Part shown: positions 28,203 through 37,589 of the stretch, piece by piece
Position numbering within the stretch: the first letter of the stretch is position 1
Layout of the letters: each line of letters starts with the position of its first letter
Assembly (NCBI GenBank): GCA_964495785.1
Contig: CAZBXL010000010.1
Span: forward strand, 1-64,000
Length of the DNA stretch: 64,000 nucleotides
Direction: 5' to 3'
DNA from: RFSX01 sp964495785
GTDB lineage: Bacteria > Bacteroidota > Bacteroidia > Chitinophagales > Saprospiraceae
Made by a program: the position numbers and the translations under genes
Notes under the pieces: generated by a model
Databases searched by the model: none
The model's input: the letters and a program-made list of their open reading frames with translations, nothing else
What the model was told of the DNA's origin: nothing

Positions 28203-31200
28203 ATGAGAAAAGTTAGTCTAATTTTTTCTTGTCTTTTCGTTTTCACTTTGGTTTCTCCATTCTATGCTCAACAAGCTCCAGAGGCAGGTATGCCTTCAGG
28301 TCCTGGTTGTTATGCTAAATGTTTAATACCAGATCAATACGAAACGATCACTGAAGAAGTACTTATCAAAGAAGCTTCATCAAGAACAGAAATTGTAGCC
28401 GGTAGTACTGAAACTCTTTCGCAAGAAGTTCTTGCTAAAGAAGGAAGCACTCAATTAAGAGCTGTACCTGCACAATTTGAAGATGCATCAGAGCAAGTTT
28501 TACGAGCTGAGGGCGCATCTACAGTAGTAATTAATCCTGCTACATTTGAGACAGTAACTCAAGAAGTACTGTCCAAAGCAGCTTCTACGCAGTTAGCAGT
28601 TGTTCCTGCACAATTTGAAACTATGTCGGAAGAAGTTCTTAAAGCAGATGGTTCATCTACTGTAAGAATCACTCCTGCTCAGTTTGAAACTATGACAGAG
28701 CAAGTCATGGTTAATGACGGAACATCAGAAGTAAGAATCACTCCTGCACAATTCGAGACAATGAGTCAAGAAGTATTAGCAAGTGAAGGTTCTTCAGATG
28801 TAAGGATTACACCTGCATCATTCGAAACTATGTCTACTCAAGTAATAGCGAACACACACGGTGGTGTAAGTTATGGTAGCAACGCTACAACTTTAGAGAA
28901 TGTTAATTTCGAATCTGGTTCAGCTATCCTAACTGGTAGCTCAAGAACTGAGTTAACAAACTTAGCTTCAAGAGTATGTGGAGATGGATCATCTTTCAAA
29001 ATTGTTGGTCACACAGATAGCCAAGGAAATGACGCTTCTAACTTAACATTATCAAGAAATAGAGCTAAAGCTGTCTATGACGCATTAGTTGCTGCAGGAT
29101 GTAGTTCTGCTAACATCAGCTATGAAGGTAGAGGCGAAGCTTCTCCAGTTGCTGATAACTCTACTGCTTCAGGTCGTAGACAAAATAGAAGAGTAGAATT
29201 AGTAAAGTTAGGATCAGGAGCAACAGAAGGTGCTGCGAAAGGAGGTCCTAATGATATAATTAATCACAGAACTGTACCAGCACAGTTTGAGACAGTATCT
29301 CAAGAAATGCTTGCAAGTGAAGGTGAGTCTACTGTATCTATTACACCTGCATCATTCGAAACTCAATCGGAGCAGGTTCTTAAATCAGAAGGTAGTTCTT
29401 CAGTAAATATTACTGCGGCTACTTTCGAGACTGTATCTGAAGAAGTATTGAAAAAACCAGCTTATACAACAATAAGAGTAATACCTGCTCAATTTGAGAC
29501 AGCTACAGAAGAAGTATTAGTACAGGAAGCTTATGAAGAATTAAGAGCTGTTCCTGCTGTATATGAGACAGTAACTGAAGAAAAATTAGTTAAGCCTGCA
29601 TATACTACATTGAGACCAGTACCTGCTACTTACGAGACTGTATCTGAGGAAATACTTAAAAAAGATGCTTATACAACTTTAAGAGTAATTCCTGCTGAAT
29701 ATGAAACAGTAACTGAAGAAGTACTTAAAAAAGATGCATATACAACTCTAAGACCAGTACCAGCTGTATATGAGACATTAACTGAAGAAGTACTTAAGAA
29801 AGATGCTTATTCAACTTTAAGGCCAGTAAAAGCTGTATACGAAACTATGACAGAGGAAGTTCTTGAAAAAGATGCTTACACAACTCTAAGAGAAGTTCCT
29901 GCTGTATACGAGACAGTATCACAAGAAGTACTTAAGAAAGATGCATACACAACTCTAAGAGTTATACCTGCACAATTCGAAACAGTAACTGAAGAAGTAT
30001 TAAGCAAAGATGGTTATACTACATTAGCTGGTGTACCTGCTCAGTACGAAACTGTAACAGAAGAAAAACTCAAAAAAGAAGCTTACACTACTGTAAGAGT
30101 TATACCTGCACAATATGAAGCTGTTACTGAAGAAGTAATTGCTTCAGAAGCAACTACAAGATTAGAAAAGAAGCCAGCTAAATACGAAACTCAATCTGAG
30201 GAAATCGAAGTCGCTGCAGCTTCAAGTAAGTGGGTTAAGAAAAAAGCTGATAAAAACTGTCTTTCTGCTAATCCAGAAGACTGTTTAGTATGGTGTCTTG
30301 TTGAGACTCCTGCTCAGTACAGAACTGTAACAAGACAAGTAAGAGTAGGTTGTGAAGTTGGTTGGACTGAAAGTGGTGACGATTGTATCAGAACTGTAGA
30401 TGTACCAGCTCAATATAAGACGAGAACTTTCCAGAAATTAGTACAAGATGCAACTACAGAAGTTGTAGAAGTACCTGCTGTGTATGAGACAATTTCTATG
30501 AAGAAATTAGTTAACGCTGCAAGTACAACTGCTAACACAGTAGAGCCTGTATATACAACTCGTACTTTCCAGAAATTAGTACAAGATGCAACTACAGAGG
30601 CTGTAGAAGTACCTGCTGTATATGAGACGATCACTATGAGAAAGTTAGTAACTCCAGCATCTGTTGAGGCTGTAGAAGTACCTGCTAAATATGGTACTAG
30701 AACATGGAGAAAATTAGTAACTCCTGCTACTGTTGAGAAAGTAGATGTTCCAGCTGAATATACTACAAGAACATACAGAAAACTAGTAACTCCTGCTACG
30801 ACAGAAGCTGTTCAAGTTCCTGCTGAATATACTACAAGATCTTACAAGAAATTGAAGACACCTTCTACTACAGAAGCTGTTCCAATGGAAGCTCAATACA
30901 CTACAAGAACATATAGAAAACTTGTAACTCCTGCTACTGTAGAAGCAGTAGAAGTCCCAGCTGTATATGAGACTATCACTATGAGAAAGTTAGTAACTCC
31001 AGCGACAACTGAGTCAGTAACTGTCCCAGCAAGATATGAAACAAGAACTTTCCAAAAGCTTGTTAGTCCTGCTACAACTGAGGTTGTTGATGTACCAGCA
31101 GAGTATATTACTAGAACTTACAGAAAAGTAGCAACATCTGCTACTGCTGAAAACTTAAGAGGTGATGATGTATTCGGACCAAGAAACTACCAAGTTCTTG

Positions 31201-32414
31201 TAGCTGATGCGACTCACGAGACAAGAACAGGAGATGACCAGTTCACTACTGTTACTATGCAAAAATTAGCTAATGATGCTTATGCAGAACCTGTCTATGG
31301 AGCTGCTCAATATACTACTATTACTTCTCAGAAGTTAGTTGCTGATGCATCTGCAGAGAATGTAAGAGGTGATGATTCATTTACGACAATTACTTCTCAA
31401 AAATTAGTATCAGACGCAACTTATGAAGAGTATTGCCCAGGTGGATCAAGCACTCAGAGATTAGATGTTAAATTTAACTCAGGGTCAGCAGTACTTTCAG
31501 CTTCTTCTGCTGGAGAGATCAGCAGAATAGCTGGCGTTATCTCTTCTGGTGGACAGACTGTAACTATCGTAGGTCACACTGATAGCCAAGGGGACAATGC
31601 TTCTAACTTAGCATTATCAAGAAATAGAGCTAAGGCTGTATATGATGCATTAGTTGCTCAAGGAGTTAATTCTTCTCTATTGAGATATGAAGGAAGAGGA
31701 GAAAATTCTCCAATTGCTTCAAATGATACTGCTGAAGGAAGAAGACAAAATAGAAGAACAGAATTAGTTGCTGCTGGTGGATCTAACGATGGTGACTGTA
31801 AGTCATACACTACAAGATCTTACCAAAAGTTAGCTAATGACGCAACTCACGAAGTTGTAACTGGAGATCCTCAATATGGAACGAGAACTTATCAGAAATT
31901 GGCTAATGATGCTACAACAACTTCTAACCCAATTCCTGCTCAGTATACTAACATCAGTATGCAAAAATTAGTAAATGACGCAACATCAGAAAACGTTTCG
32001 GGTGAGCCTCAATATGCTACAAGAACATTTACAAGATTAGCAAACGATGCAACTACTGAAGCGATTCCTGTAGAGGCGAAGTATGAGACAAGAACTTATA
32101 CTAAGACTGATGCTGCAACTACAAGATCTTCTGATATTCCAGCTCAGTACAAGACGATTACTAAGAGAAGATTAGTAACTCCAGGTGGATTCACTGAATG
32201 GAAGCAAGTAGTTTGTGATGTTGATATCACGCCAAGTCTATACAGACAAGTACAAAATGCATTGATCTCAAGAGGATATAACCTTGGAGCATCAGGAGCT
32301 GACGGTACTTTCGGACCTGCGACTAAAGCTGCTTTAGTTAAGTTCCAAAAAGACAATGGTCTTCCTGTGGGTCAGTTAGATTTAGATACAATGAGAGCAT
32401 TAGGTGTACAATAA
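28203..32414 (+). CDS. Giant cell-envelope protein: 23-residue repeats, two OmpA domains, C-terminal peptidoglycan-binding domain
   Basis: This 1403-residue protein has a signal peptide (cleavage near PFYA-QQ). Order by residue: 43-221, eight 23-residue repeats of type A (PAQFETMSEEVLKADGSSTV); about 231-335, an OmpA domain (IVGHTDSQGNDASNLTLSRN, late NRRVEL); 359-680, fourteen more type A repeats (PAVYETVTEEVLKKDAYTTL); 681-734, a spacer with several cysteines; 735-1081, fifteen type B repeats (PAEYTTRTYRKLVTPATTEA); about 1085-1192, a second OmpA domain (IVGHTDSQGDNASNLALSRN); 1202-1325, six more B-like units; 1341-1403, a PG_binding_1-like fold (GADGTFGPATKAALVKFQKD). OmpA-type domains bind diaminopimelate of peptidoglycan in other bacteria, so three wall-contact modules are present. 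No T9SS tail and no lipobox are seen. A periplasmic scaffold or a stalk linking wall and outer membrane is inferred. It has its own promoter and terminator. Confidence 0.9.
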   Translation: MRKVSLIFSCLFVFTLVSPFYAQQAPEAGMPSGPGCYAKCLIPDQYETITEEVLIKEASSRTEIVAGSTETLSQEVLAKEGSTQLRAVPAQFEDASEQVLRAEGASTVVINPATFETVTQEVLSKAASTQLAVVPAQFETMSEEVLKADGSSTVRITPAQFETMTEQVMVNDGTSEVRITPAQFETMSQEVLASEGSSDVRITPASFETMSTQVIANTHGGVSYGSNATTLENVNFESGSAILTGSSRTELTNLASRVCGDGSSFKIVGHTDSQGNDASNLTLSRNRAKAVYDALVAAGCSSANISYEGRGEASPVADNSTASGRRQNRRVELVKLGSGATEGAAKGGPNDIINHRTVPAQFETVSQEMLASEGESTVSITPASFETQSEQVLKSEGSSSVNITAATFETVSEEVLKKPAYTTIRVIPAQFETATEEVLVQEAYEELRAVPAVYETVTEEKLVKPAYTTLRPVPATYETVSEEILKKDAYTTLRVIPAEYETVTEEVLKKDAYTTLRPVPAVYETLTEEVLKKDAYSTLRPVKAVYETMTEEVLEKDAYTTLREVPAVYETVSQEVLKKDAYTTLRVIPAQFETVTEEVLSKDGYTTLAGVPAQYETVTEEKLKKEAYTTVRVIPAQYEAVTEEVIASEATTRLEKKPAKYETQSEEIEVAAASSKWVKKKADKNCLSANPEDCLVWCLVETPAQYRTVTRQVRVGCEVGWTESGDDCIRTVDVPAQYKTRTFQKLVQDATTEVVEVPAVYETISMKKLVNAASTTANTVEPVYTTRTFQKLVQDATTEAVEVPAVYETITMRKLVTPASVEAVEVPAKYGTRTWRKLVTPATVEKVDVPAEYTTRTYRKLVTPATTEAVQVPAEYTTRSYKKLKTPSTTEAVPMEAQYTTRTYRKLVTPATVEAVEVPAVYETITMRKLVTPATTESVTVPARYETRTFQKLVSPATTEVVDVPAEYITRTYRKVATSATAENLRGDDVFGPRNYQVLVADATHETRTGDDQFTTVTMQKLANDAYAEPVYGAAQYTTITSQKLVADASAENVRGDDSFTTITSQKLVSDATYEEYCPGGSSTQRLDVKFNSGSAVLSASSAGEISRIAGVISSGGQTVTIVGHTDSQGDNASNLALSRNRAKAVYDALVAQGVNSSLLRYEGRGENSPIASNDTAEGRRQNRRTELVAAGGSNDGDCKSYTTRSYQKLANDATHEVVTGDPQYGTRTYQKLANDATTTSNPIPAQYTNISMQKLVNDATSENVSGEPQYATRTFTRLANDATTEAIPVEAKYETRTYTKTDAATTRSSDIPAQYKTITKRRLVTPGGFTEWKQVVCDVDITPSLYRQVQNALISRGYNLGASGADGTFGPATKAALVKFQKDNGLPVGQLDLDTMRALGVQ
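28329..28865 (+). repeat. 69-bp coding repeats, block A1 (8 units)
   Basis: Seven full units and one partial unit of 23 codons with the protein pattern PAqFETmSeeVL...GSs.VrIt. The period is exact throughout; base identity between units is moderate. Confidence 0.85.
29277..30242 (+). repeat. 69-bp coding repeats, block A2 (14 units)
   Basis: Fourteen consecutive units of exactly 23 codons, pattern PAvYETvTEEVLkKDAYTTLRpv. The middle units (about 29640-29960) are the most alike, suggesting recent unit duplication. Confidence 0.9.
30405..31445 (+). repeat. 69-bp coding repeats, block B (15 units)
   Basis: Fourteen units of exactly 23 codons plus a longer last one, pattern PAeYtTRTyrKLVtPATtEaVeV. 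The same period as block A but a different consensus; related B-like units recur at about 31807-32170. Confidence 0.9.
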
Positions 32415-32450
32415 TCAATAGTTTATGACCTAATCTTAAATTATAATAAA

Positions 32451-32482
32451 AAGCCTCGTAGTTTTCTACGGGGCTTTTTTAT
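32451..32482 (+). terminator. Rho-independent terminator after the OmpA-repeat gene
   Basis: An 11-bp stem (AAGCCTCGTAG with CTACGGGGCTT, one G-T pair) with a TTTT loop is followed by a T-rich tract. Confidence 0.88.
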
Positions 32483-32532
32483 TTTTATACATTAATAACG
32501 TACAGCTGATTTAAAAACCAATCAATAGAATA

Positions 32533-33804
32533 GTGACAGAAGATAAAGAAATCCAATCTCTAATCCAGCAAGAACTTACAAGACAGAGACATGGAATAGA
32601 ACTCATAGCTTCAGAGAACTTTACCAGCCAAGCAGTAATGGATGCTATGGGTAGCTGCCTAACTAATAAGTATGCAGAAGGCTATCCCGGAAAAAGGTAT
32701 TATGGAGGATGTGAAGTCGTAGATAAAGTTGAAACCTTAGCTATAGATAGGTTAAAAGAGTTATTTGGAGCTGAATATGCAAACGTACAGCCCCACTCAG
32801 GAGCACAAGCTAATGCAGCCGTATTCTTAGCCATACTTAATCCAGGAGATACTATAATGGGATTTGACTTAGCTCATGGTGGCCATCTGTCTCACGGATC
32901 TCCAGTTAACTTCTCTGGGAAGGTGTATAATCCCCTATTTTACGGTGTAGAAGAGGATACTGGAACCATTGATATGAACAAGGTTGAAAAATTAGCACAT
33001 TTACATAAGCCCAAACTCATAATATGTGGTGCCTCAGCATACAGCAGAGACTGGGATTATGTTCGCTTCAGATCGATTGCAGACTCAGTAGATGCTTTAT
33101 TATTAGCTGATATTGCCCATCCTGCTGGACTGATCGCCAAGGGTCTACTTAACGATCCCATACCTCACTGTCATATAGTAACATCGACGACACACAAAAC
33201 CCTTAGAGGTCCTCGAGGAGGTATTATTATGATGGGTAAAGACTTTAATAATCCTTGGGGAAGAACAACCAAGAAAGGCAATCCTATAAAAATGTCATCA
33301 ATTCTCAATAGCGGAGTATTTCCTGGTATGCAAGGAGGACCATTAGAGCATGTTATAGCTGGCAAAGCTGTGGCATTCAGAGAAGCTTTAGATGATTCTT
33401 TTAAAAAATACGGCAAACAAGTCATAAAGAATGCATCAGCGATGGCAGAAGCTTTTGTCGGTAAGGGTTATCATATTGTTTCAGGTGGAACAGACAATCA
33501 TCTTATGCTCATAGATTTAAGATCTAAAAATATAACTGGAAGAGATGCTGAGAATGCACTCGTTAAAGCAGAAATTACTGTCAATAAAAATATGGTTCCA
33601 TTTGATGAGAAAAGTCCATTTATAACATCGGGAATTAGAATTGGCACTGCAGCTATAACTTCGAGAGGTTTAAAATCAAAAGATTGTAGACAGATTGTAG
33701 AATGGATAGATGAAGTCATCCAAAACCCTAATGATGACAGGAAATTAGAGCTGGTTAAAGATAAAGTCCAGAGCTTTATGAAAGGATTCCCGTTATACGC
33801 TTAA
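32533..33804 (+). CDS. glyA: Serine hydroxymethyltransferase
   Basis: This PLP enzyme interconverts serine and glycine and charges tetrahydrofolate with one-carbon units. It is 423 residues, with HGIELIASENF near the start, NKYAEGYPGKRYYGGCE, the glycine-rich PHSGAQANAAVF, and the PLP-lysine motif VTSTTHKTLRGPRGG. All catalytic residues appear intact. The start codon is GTG at 32533; no ATG in frame gives a normal N-terminus, and the predicted start matches the usual family length. It is monocistronic, between the terminator of the OmpA-repeat gene and convergent clpX. Confidence 0.97.
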   Translation: MTEDKEIQSLIQQELTRQRHGIELIASENFTSQAVMDAMGSCLTNKYAEGYPGKRYYGGCEVVDKVETLAIDRLKELFGAEYANVQPHSGAQANAAVFLAILNPGDTIMGFDLAHGGHLSHGSPVNFSGKVYNPLFYGVEEDTGTIDMNKVEKLAHLHKPKLIICGASAYSRDWDYVRFRSIADSVDALLLADIAHPAGLIAKGLLNDPIPHCHIVTSTTHKTLRGPRGGIIMMGKDFNNPWGRTTKKGNPIKMSSILNSGVFPGMQGGPLEHVIAGKAVAFREALDDSFKKYGKQVIKNASAMAEAFVGKGYHIVSGGTDNHLMLIDLRSKNITGRDAENALVKAEITVNKNMVPFDEKSPFITSGIRIGTAAITSRGLKSKDCRQIVEWIDEVIQNPNDDRKLELVKDKVQSFMKGFPLYA

Positions 33805-33979
33805 ATCAAGAACGACGTATAAAGGATACATTCCATTAGAAATTCAAAGATGTAAATACTTAAAAGCATACATCTATAATAAGATAATGTATGTATACGG
33901 GTAACTTCTACAGCAGATTAGGTCAAATCATTCAAAAGATATGGCTTTAAATTATATCCTTGGGACAATACTGATTGAT

Positions 33980-35224
33980 CTATGCAGCTTTGAGTTTAGT
34001 TATAGCAGAGTTCATTAATTTGTCATGAGCATATGACTTGTCTACAACGAATTCTGTGATATCAGTCTGACCAGGTAGCTCAAACATTGAATCTGTCAAT
34101 ATAGCCTCTAATATCGATCGTAATCCCCTTGCTCCTAATTTGTACTCCATAGCTTTCTCAGCTATATATTCTAATGCATCATCTGTAAATGATAACTGAA
34201 TATCTTCTAAAGCGAATAGCTTTTTGTACTGTTTAATAAGAGCATTTTTAGGTTCTTGTAATATTCTTATTAGAGTCTCTTTATCTAGTGGGTTCAGATA
34301 TGTTAATACGGGCATTCTACCTATTAATTCTGGTATCAAACCATACGCTTTAAGGTCTTGATGAGATACATACTTGAGAAGATTATCTTCTTCATGTAGA
34401 TTAGACACTTCTTTTTTGAACCCTATGACTTGTGTATTCAGTCTTTTAGCTATGATTTTATTGATACCATCAAAAGCTCCTCCCATAATGAATAAAATGT
34501 TAGAAGTATCTACCTGTATCATTTTTTGCTCAGGGTGCTTACGTCCACCATACGGAGGTACATTAACTTCAGTACCTTCAAGCATCTTTAGAAGTGCCTG
34601 TTGCACACCCTCTCCTGAGACATCTCTAGTGATTGATGCATTATCACTCTTTCTTGCCACTTTATCTAACTCATCAATATAAACTATTCCTTTCTGAGCG
34701 GCATCTACATTATAATCTGAAGCCTGTAGTAATCTACTGAGCATACTTTCTACATCCTCTCCTACATATCCGGCCTCAGTGAATACAGTGGCATCTACAA
34801 TAGCAAATGGAACTTTAAGATACTTAGCTATAGATTTAGCTAACAAGGTTTTACCCGTGCCTGTTTCTCCTACAAATAAGATATTAGACTTTTCGATTTC
34901 TACTTCATCGGTAGATTTCTGGTTTAGCCTTTTGTAGTGATTATATACGCTTACTGATAAGTATTTTTTAGCTTCAGTTTGACCGATAACATAGTTATCA
35001 AGAAAGGTTTTTATACCTAACGGAGTTACACCAGTTGGAAGTTTGAAATGAAAGTCACCTTTCGTTTTTGTCTTAGACCCTATCTCATCATTGACAATCT
35101 CGTGTGCTTGTTCCACACATGCCTCACATATGTGGCCCTCAAGACCAGCTATAAGAAGAAGCGTATCTTTTTTGTCCCTTCCGCAAAAAGAACACTTTTG
35201 ATTTTTAGATTTAGTACCAGCCAT
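33980..35224 (-). CDS. clpX: ATP-dependent protease ATPase subunit ClpX
   Basis: ClpX unfolds tagged proteins and feeds them to ClpP. It has 414 residues. The N-terminal C4 zinc-binding domain is visible (CSFCGRDKKDT, then CEACVEQAHEI). The AAA+ core has Walker A GETGTGKTLLAKS, Walker B IVYIDELDK and the late sensor segment KLGARGLRSILEA. The ClpP-docking loop is present as VIGFKKE, so it should couple with the ClpP encoded 9 bases upstream on the same strand. The order tig-clpP-clpX is the conserved bacterial arrangement. Confidence 0.97.
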   Translation of the reverse strand: MAGTKSKNQKCSFCGRDKKDTLLLIAGLEGHICEACVEQAHEIVNDEIGSKTKTKGDFHFKLPTGVTPLGIKTFLDNYVIGQTEAKKYLSVSVYNHYKRLNQKSTDEVEIEKSNILFVGETGTGKTLLAKSIAKYLKVPFAIVDATVFTEAGYVGEDVESMLSRLLQASDYNVDAAQKGIVYIDELDKVARKSDNASITRDVSGEGVQQALLKMLEGTEVNVPPYGGRKHPEQKMIQVDTSNILFIMGGAFDGINKIIAKRLNTQVIGFKKEVSNLHEEDNLLKYVSHQDLKAYGLIPELIGRMPVLTYLNPLDKETLIRILQEPKNALIKQYKKLFALEDIQLSFTDDALEYIAEKAMEYKLGARGLRSILEAILTDSMFELPGQTDITEFVVDKSYAHDKLMNSAITKLKAA

Positions 35225-35233
35225 AATATTTGA

Positions 35234-35947
35234 TTATGCTTTATCTGTCTTTCTCGGATTCTCTCTTGACAAGACTTCATCTACTAATCCATATTCCTTA
35301 GCTTGATTTGCTGTCATCCAGTTATCTCTATCACTATCTTTTTCTATAGTTTCAAAAGTTTGACCACTACAATCAGCAAGTATAGTATATAACTCTTTTC
35401 TCATTTCTTTGATGAGACGATATGTGATTTCCATATCTGAGAACTGACCTTGCATACCTCCACTCGGCTGATGTATCATAACCCGACTGTGTTTGAGACA
35501 TGTTCTTTTTCCTTTTGTTCCAGCAGCTAATAATACAGACCCCATAGAAGCTGCTAGACCTGTACAGATTGTTGCTACGTTAGGCACTACGTATTGCATC
35601 GTATCGTATATACCTAAACCTGCAATAACAGATCCTCCTGGACTATTGATAAACATCTGAATGTCTCTCTTTGGATCTGTGCTCTCTAGAAACAGAAGTT
35701 GAGCTTGAACAACATTAGCTACATAATCATTAATCGGGACCCCTAAGAATATAATTCTGTCCATCATCAGACGAGAAAATACATCCATCCCTACTACATT
35801 CATCTGCCTTTCCTCTATAACTTGTGGTGTAAATCCATTGATATTAGGCACCGTTGCACCAGCATTATTTATATGTTGATCGACAACATCAGCATTGATA
35901 TTATGATGTTTCGTTGCATACTTTCTAAATTCTTTTCCTAAAGACAT
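35234..35947 (-). CDS. clpP: ATP-dependent Clp protease proteolytic subunit
   Basis: ClpP forms the barrel-shaped serine protease paired with ClpX. The catalytic triad is visible: Ser in GLAASMGSVLLAAG, His in SRVMIHQPSGG and Asp in DRDNWMTANQA. The protein is 237 residues, a little longer than E. coli ClpP because of an N-terminal extension of about 40 residues that may include a propeptide. The start at 35947 is an ATG, 54 bases after the trigger factor stop. clpX follows after 9 bases, so the three genes are likely co-transcribed. Confidence 0.97.
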   Translation of the reverse strand: MSLGKEFRKYATKHHNINADVVDQHINNAGATVPNINGFTPQVIEERQMNVVGMDVFSRLMMDRIIFLGVPINDYVANVVQAQLLFLESTDPKRDIQMFINSPGGSVIAGLGIYDTMQYVVPNVATICTGLAASMGSVLLAAGTKGKRTCLKHSRVMIHQPSGGMQGQFSDMEITYRLIKEMRKELYTILADCSGQTFETIEKDSDRDNWMTANQAKEYGLVDEVLSRENPRKTDKA

Positions 35948-36000
35948 AAGATTTTGTTAGTTTTTTATGTAATGTTAACTTAATGCAGTTGCAAATGTTC

Positions 36001-37356
36001 TTAGTTTTCTTCTTTTAAGACTTTTACTTTTTCATAAAAATCATCTTTGCTAATAGATTTTATATCTGAGCTTACCTCTTCTTGTATAGATTCAAATAGT
36101 TTACTCGTACTGATAACGTCAATAGCTTTATTGAGTTGTTCTCTATTTTGCATCAGTGAGAAAACAGTATTTTTCAATGTCGATTGATCCATATATGGCG
36201 AATACGACTTCACAGCATTGACGAAATAATCAAAAATTTCTTTCTCTTCAACTTTAAGTTCTTTCTCAGCGACTAACTTCTTCTTAATCAAGCTCCATTT
36301 TAACTCCTTTTGAAAATTCTCAAATTGGTCATCTGCCATCTCCTCATTTTGAGAAATCCATTTCTTCAAAAATGTAGTTGGTAACTCCAGATCATTTTGA
36401 GTCATTAATTGCTCCATAATCTCACGACTCTGATAGTTTTTACTTTCCTTTTTATAAAAGTCAGAAATGTATCCTTTTATTTTTTCCCTTGCTTCTTCTT
36501 CAGATTTGACCTCGTCTTTGCCAAAGTATTTATCAAATAACTCCTGATTAAGTTCTGACTTTGTAGTTCTGATCACATCAGTGACTTCTGCTTGATATAA
36601 ATTACCGATAGTATCTAAGTAATTCATTTGTTCCTCAGATAACTTTAGGATGTACTTATGTACATTCTCTTCAGTCATGCCCTCCTCTATGTTATAGGCA
36701 TCCATTTCTAAAACTGCACCTTTCTTAGAACCTATCAATTGTTTTTTGTAATCCGCTGTTACTGAATCGATTTGAACTGAAAATACTGATTCTACACCAC
36801 CCTCTTTGATCTTTCCATCTTTCAACTCAGCCAATTTGATGTAGACTACATCACCATCGGCAATCGGCTCTCCTGTACTGGCTTGTACACCCATCTTTTG
36901 CCTGATAGATTCTAATTCTTCGTCTATTAAAGAATCCTCTATTTCAATATCATATAAAGTGAATGTATCTTCGGAAGATACACTCTTGATTGGAGTATCT
37001 GGCTCCAAGCCTATTTCAAATCTATATTCGTAATCTTCAGGATTGAGATGATCAATTACAGGCGGGTTATCTTGATCAAGATATAAGGGCTCACCTATGA
37101 TATTATATTCCGAGCCGGTAATGATATCATTAATCTTATCTGATATGACTTTTGATATGACCTCTTGCATAGCTCCAGCACCATACATTTTAACTATAAT
37201 GCTTTTAGGAGCTTTCCCTTTTCTGAAGCCTTTAAGCTGTGACTTAGCCTGCATTGAAGTAAGCTTTTGCTTATAGTCCTTCAAATAATCTTCTTTTTCT
37301 ACGGTTATAGTGAGCTCAGAGTGCAATGCACCTAATTCCTTTTGATCTATTTTCAA
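36001..37356 (-). CDS. tig: Trigger factor (ribosome-associated chaperone)
   Basis: Trigger factor meets nascent chains at the ribosome exit. With the start chosen here it has 451 residues, the usual Bacteroidota size. The ribosome-binding signature is GFRKGKAPKSI. The central FKBP-like region is diverged (GDVVYIKLAELKDGKIKEGG) and may lack prolyl isomerase activity; the rest is a long helical C-domain. The open frame extends to 37431, but those first residues are encoded by the tRNA-Leu gene and cannot be real. The best start is the TTG at 37356, giving KIDQKELGALHSELTITVEK after the initiator; no ATG exists between it and the tRNA. The region is followed by clpP-clpX. Confidence 0.92.
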   Translation of the reverse strand: MKIDQKELGALHSELTITVEKEDYLKDYKQKLTSMQAKSQLKGFRKGKAPKSIIVKMYGAGAMQEVISKVISDKINDIITGSEYNIIGEPLYLDQDNPPVIDHLNPEDYEYRFEIGLEPDTPIKSVSSEDTFTLYDIEIEDSLIDEELESIRQKMGVQASTGEPIADGDVVYIKLAELKDGKIKEGGVESVFSVQIDSVTADYKKQLIGSKKGAVLEMDAYNIEEGMTEENVHKYILKLSEEQMNYLDTIGNLYQAEVTDVIRTTKSELNQELFDKYFGKDEVKSEEEAREKIKGYISDFYKKESKNYQSREIMEQLMTQNDLELPTTFLKKWISQNEEMADDQFENFQKELKWSLIKKKLVAEKELKVEEKEIFDYFVNAVKSYSPYMDQSTLKNTVFSLMQNREQLNKAIDVISTSKLFESIQEEVSSDIKSISKDDFYEKVKVLKEEN

Positions 37357-37392
37357 GGGAAGACTATTTTCTTTAATTAAGGAAAAAAAGAG

Positions 37393-37474
37393 TGCGGGTG
37401 GAGGGACTCGAACCCCCATGCCGTGAAGCACTAGATCCTAAGTCTAGCATGTCTACCAATTTCATCACACCCGC
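37393..37474 (-). tRNA. tRNA-Leu (anticodon TAG)
   Basis: The 82-base sequence folds into a class II tRNA: acceptor arm GCGGGTG/CACCCGC with discriminator A, anticodon stem-loop GCTAGA-CTTAGGA-TCTAGT giving anticodon TAG, a variable arm, and T-loop GGTTCGAGTCC. CCA is not encoded, as is common in this phylum. It lies 36 bases upstream of the tig start on the same strand. Confidence 0.95.
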
Positions 37475-37492
37475 CTCAATTTATAAGAAATG

Positions 37493-37500
37493 CAAAGATA
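37493..37500 (-). promoter_or_regulatory. -7 box (TATCTTTG) upstream of tRNA-Leu
   Basis: On the minus strand this fits TAnnTTTG exactly and lies 18 bases before the tRNA 5' end. No clear -33 element is seen. It may also serve tig-clpP-clpX. Confidence 0.55.
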
Positions 37501-37589
37501 TATCTTTTTCTTGGAATCATCTATACTCAGGCTAAGAATCTCACTTTACACAAAGAAGGATTATATTTACATATAGGAAGGGAAAGTAT

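Noticed and set aside
28329..32170. Non-coding tandem repeat or CRISPR in the long repeat region
   Set aside because: The 69-base period is exactly 23 codons and the frame is open throughout with conserved protein pattern, so it is a coding repeat.
33867..33893. Hairpin between glyA and clpX as a terminator
   Set aside because: The CATACAT/ATGTATG stem is AT-rich with a long loop and no T-run; too weak to call.
37357..37431. N-terminal extension of trigger factor by 25 residues
   Set aside because: Those codons run into the tRNA-Leu gene and the translation is unlike any trigger factor N-terminus.
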